Below the pieces are notes generated by a model. It did no database searches, had not been told where the DNA came from, and saw nothing but the letters and a program-made list of their open reading frames with translations. A stretch of 57,298 nt of DNA from Bifidobacterium platyrrhinorum (GTDB lineage: Bacteria; Actinomycetota; Actinomycetes; Actinomycetales; Bifidobacteriaceae): NCBI RefSeq assembly GCF_010667645.1, contig NZ_WHZV01000007.1, positions 100,334-157,631 on the forward strand, written 5' to 3'. Shown here piece after piece: positions 57,198 through 57,298 of this stretch (position 1 is its first letter; every line of letters begins with the position of its first letter). A program made the translations under genes and the position numbers.

Positions 57198-57232
57198 GGA
57201 CCCCCGGGAGCGTGACGCTCGACCGGGGGTCC
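57198..57232 (-). terminator. rRNA operon terminator
   Basis: GGACCCCCG (57198-57206) pairs with CGGGGGTCC (57224-57232), with a nested GAGCG/CGCTC stem. It lies 12 bp beyond the 5S 3' end on the minus strand. The GT-rich stretch 57039-57197 shows nothing else I can support. Confidence 0.8.
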
Positions 57233-57244
57233 AGTATGTTAATA

Positions 57245-57298
57245 GCGGCGACGTGCTACTCTCCCACGCCCTGTCGGGTGCAGTACCATCGCCGTGCA
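57245..57298 (-). rRNA. rrf: 5S ribosomal RNA, 3' part
   Basis: Minus strand reads GGCGATGGTACTGCACC, then GGGCGTGGGAGAGTAGCACG and CGCCGC, matching the 3' half of actinobacterial 5S rRNA. The 5' part lies outside the window, so a 16S-23S-5S operon on the minus strand is expected to the right. Confidence 0.93.

Overview
The window looks like a chromosomal segment of a high-GC Bifidobacterium (Actinomycetota). The evidence is the very high GC of the genes, the gene set and order (tyrS, an argCJBDF-R-G cluster plus argH, pheST, a YkoEDC-type thiamine transporter, DUF4191 beside glnA, a roughly 900-residue NAD-dependent ligase), and the protein sequences. The species cannot be fixed from this sequence. 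Most genes before position 34.8 kb are on the minus strand. From there most are on the plus strand, until a minus-strand 5S rRNA closes the window.

Layout. 1-3.4 kb: a Gly/Arg-rich protein cut by the window edge, tyrS, a CmpB-like membrane protein and an HD-domain protein. 3.6-6.3 kb: a thiazole-synthesis operon (thiS-thiG-thiF-rhodanese) behind a TPP riboswitch and an intrinsic terminator. 6.4-24.5 kb: the arginine pathway. argC-J-B-D-F-R form one cluster with ARG boxes before argC, and argG has its own ARG box and promoter. argH is separated from argG by an accessory segment of about 9 kb. That segment holds a two-component system facing a three-gene ABC exporter, a HAD phosphatase, and a truncated AAA-family ATPase bracketed by a duplicated HAD 3' end and unusual palindromes. 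24.6-30.3 kb: a DUF4190-like protein, pheST and a SpoU/TrmH methyltransferase. 30.4-33.4 kb: an ECF thiamine-precursor transporter behind a second TPP riboswitch whose output appears to be translational. 33.5-47.1 kb: an M20 peptidase, DUF3043, dihydrolipoamide dehydrogenase, DUF4191, glnA, a Pro/Gln-rich membrane protein, a CDF cation transporter, a DUF559 endonuclease-like gene between two palindromic elements, ligA and an Mrp-type ATPase. 47.1-57.3 kb: an 1135-residue protein of unknown function, a polytopic membrane protein, an arylsulfotransferase gene broken by an in-frame stop, an ABC ATPase, an aminotransferase, and the 3' end of an rRNA operon.

How the genes fit together. Two loci share TPP control: thiamine thiazole synthesis and uptake. 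Arginine synthesis from glutamate is nearly complete here (argC, J, B, D, F, G, H), with its regulator ArgR inside the operon. The two-component system most likely controls the divergent ABC exporter. The most unusual parts are the truncated-ATPase locus (8.0-9.8 kb), the DUF559 gene bracketed by about 160-bp elements (41.8-43.1 kb), the long inverted repeat between argJ and argB, and the interrupted sulfotransferase gene.
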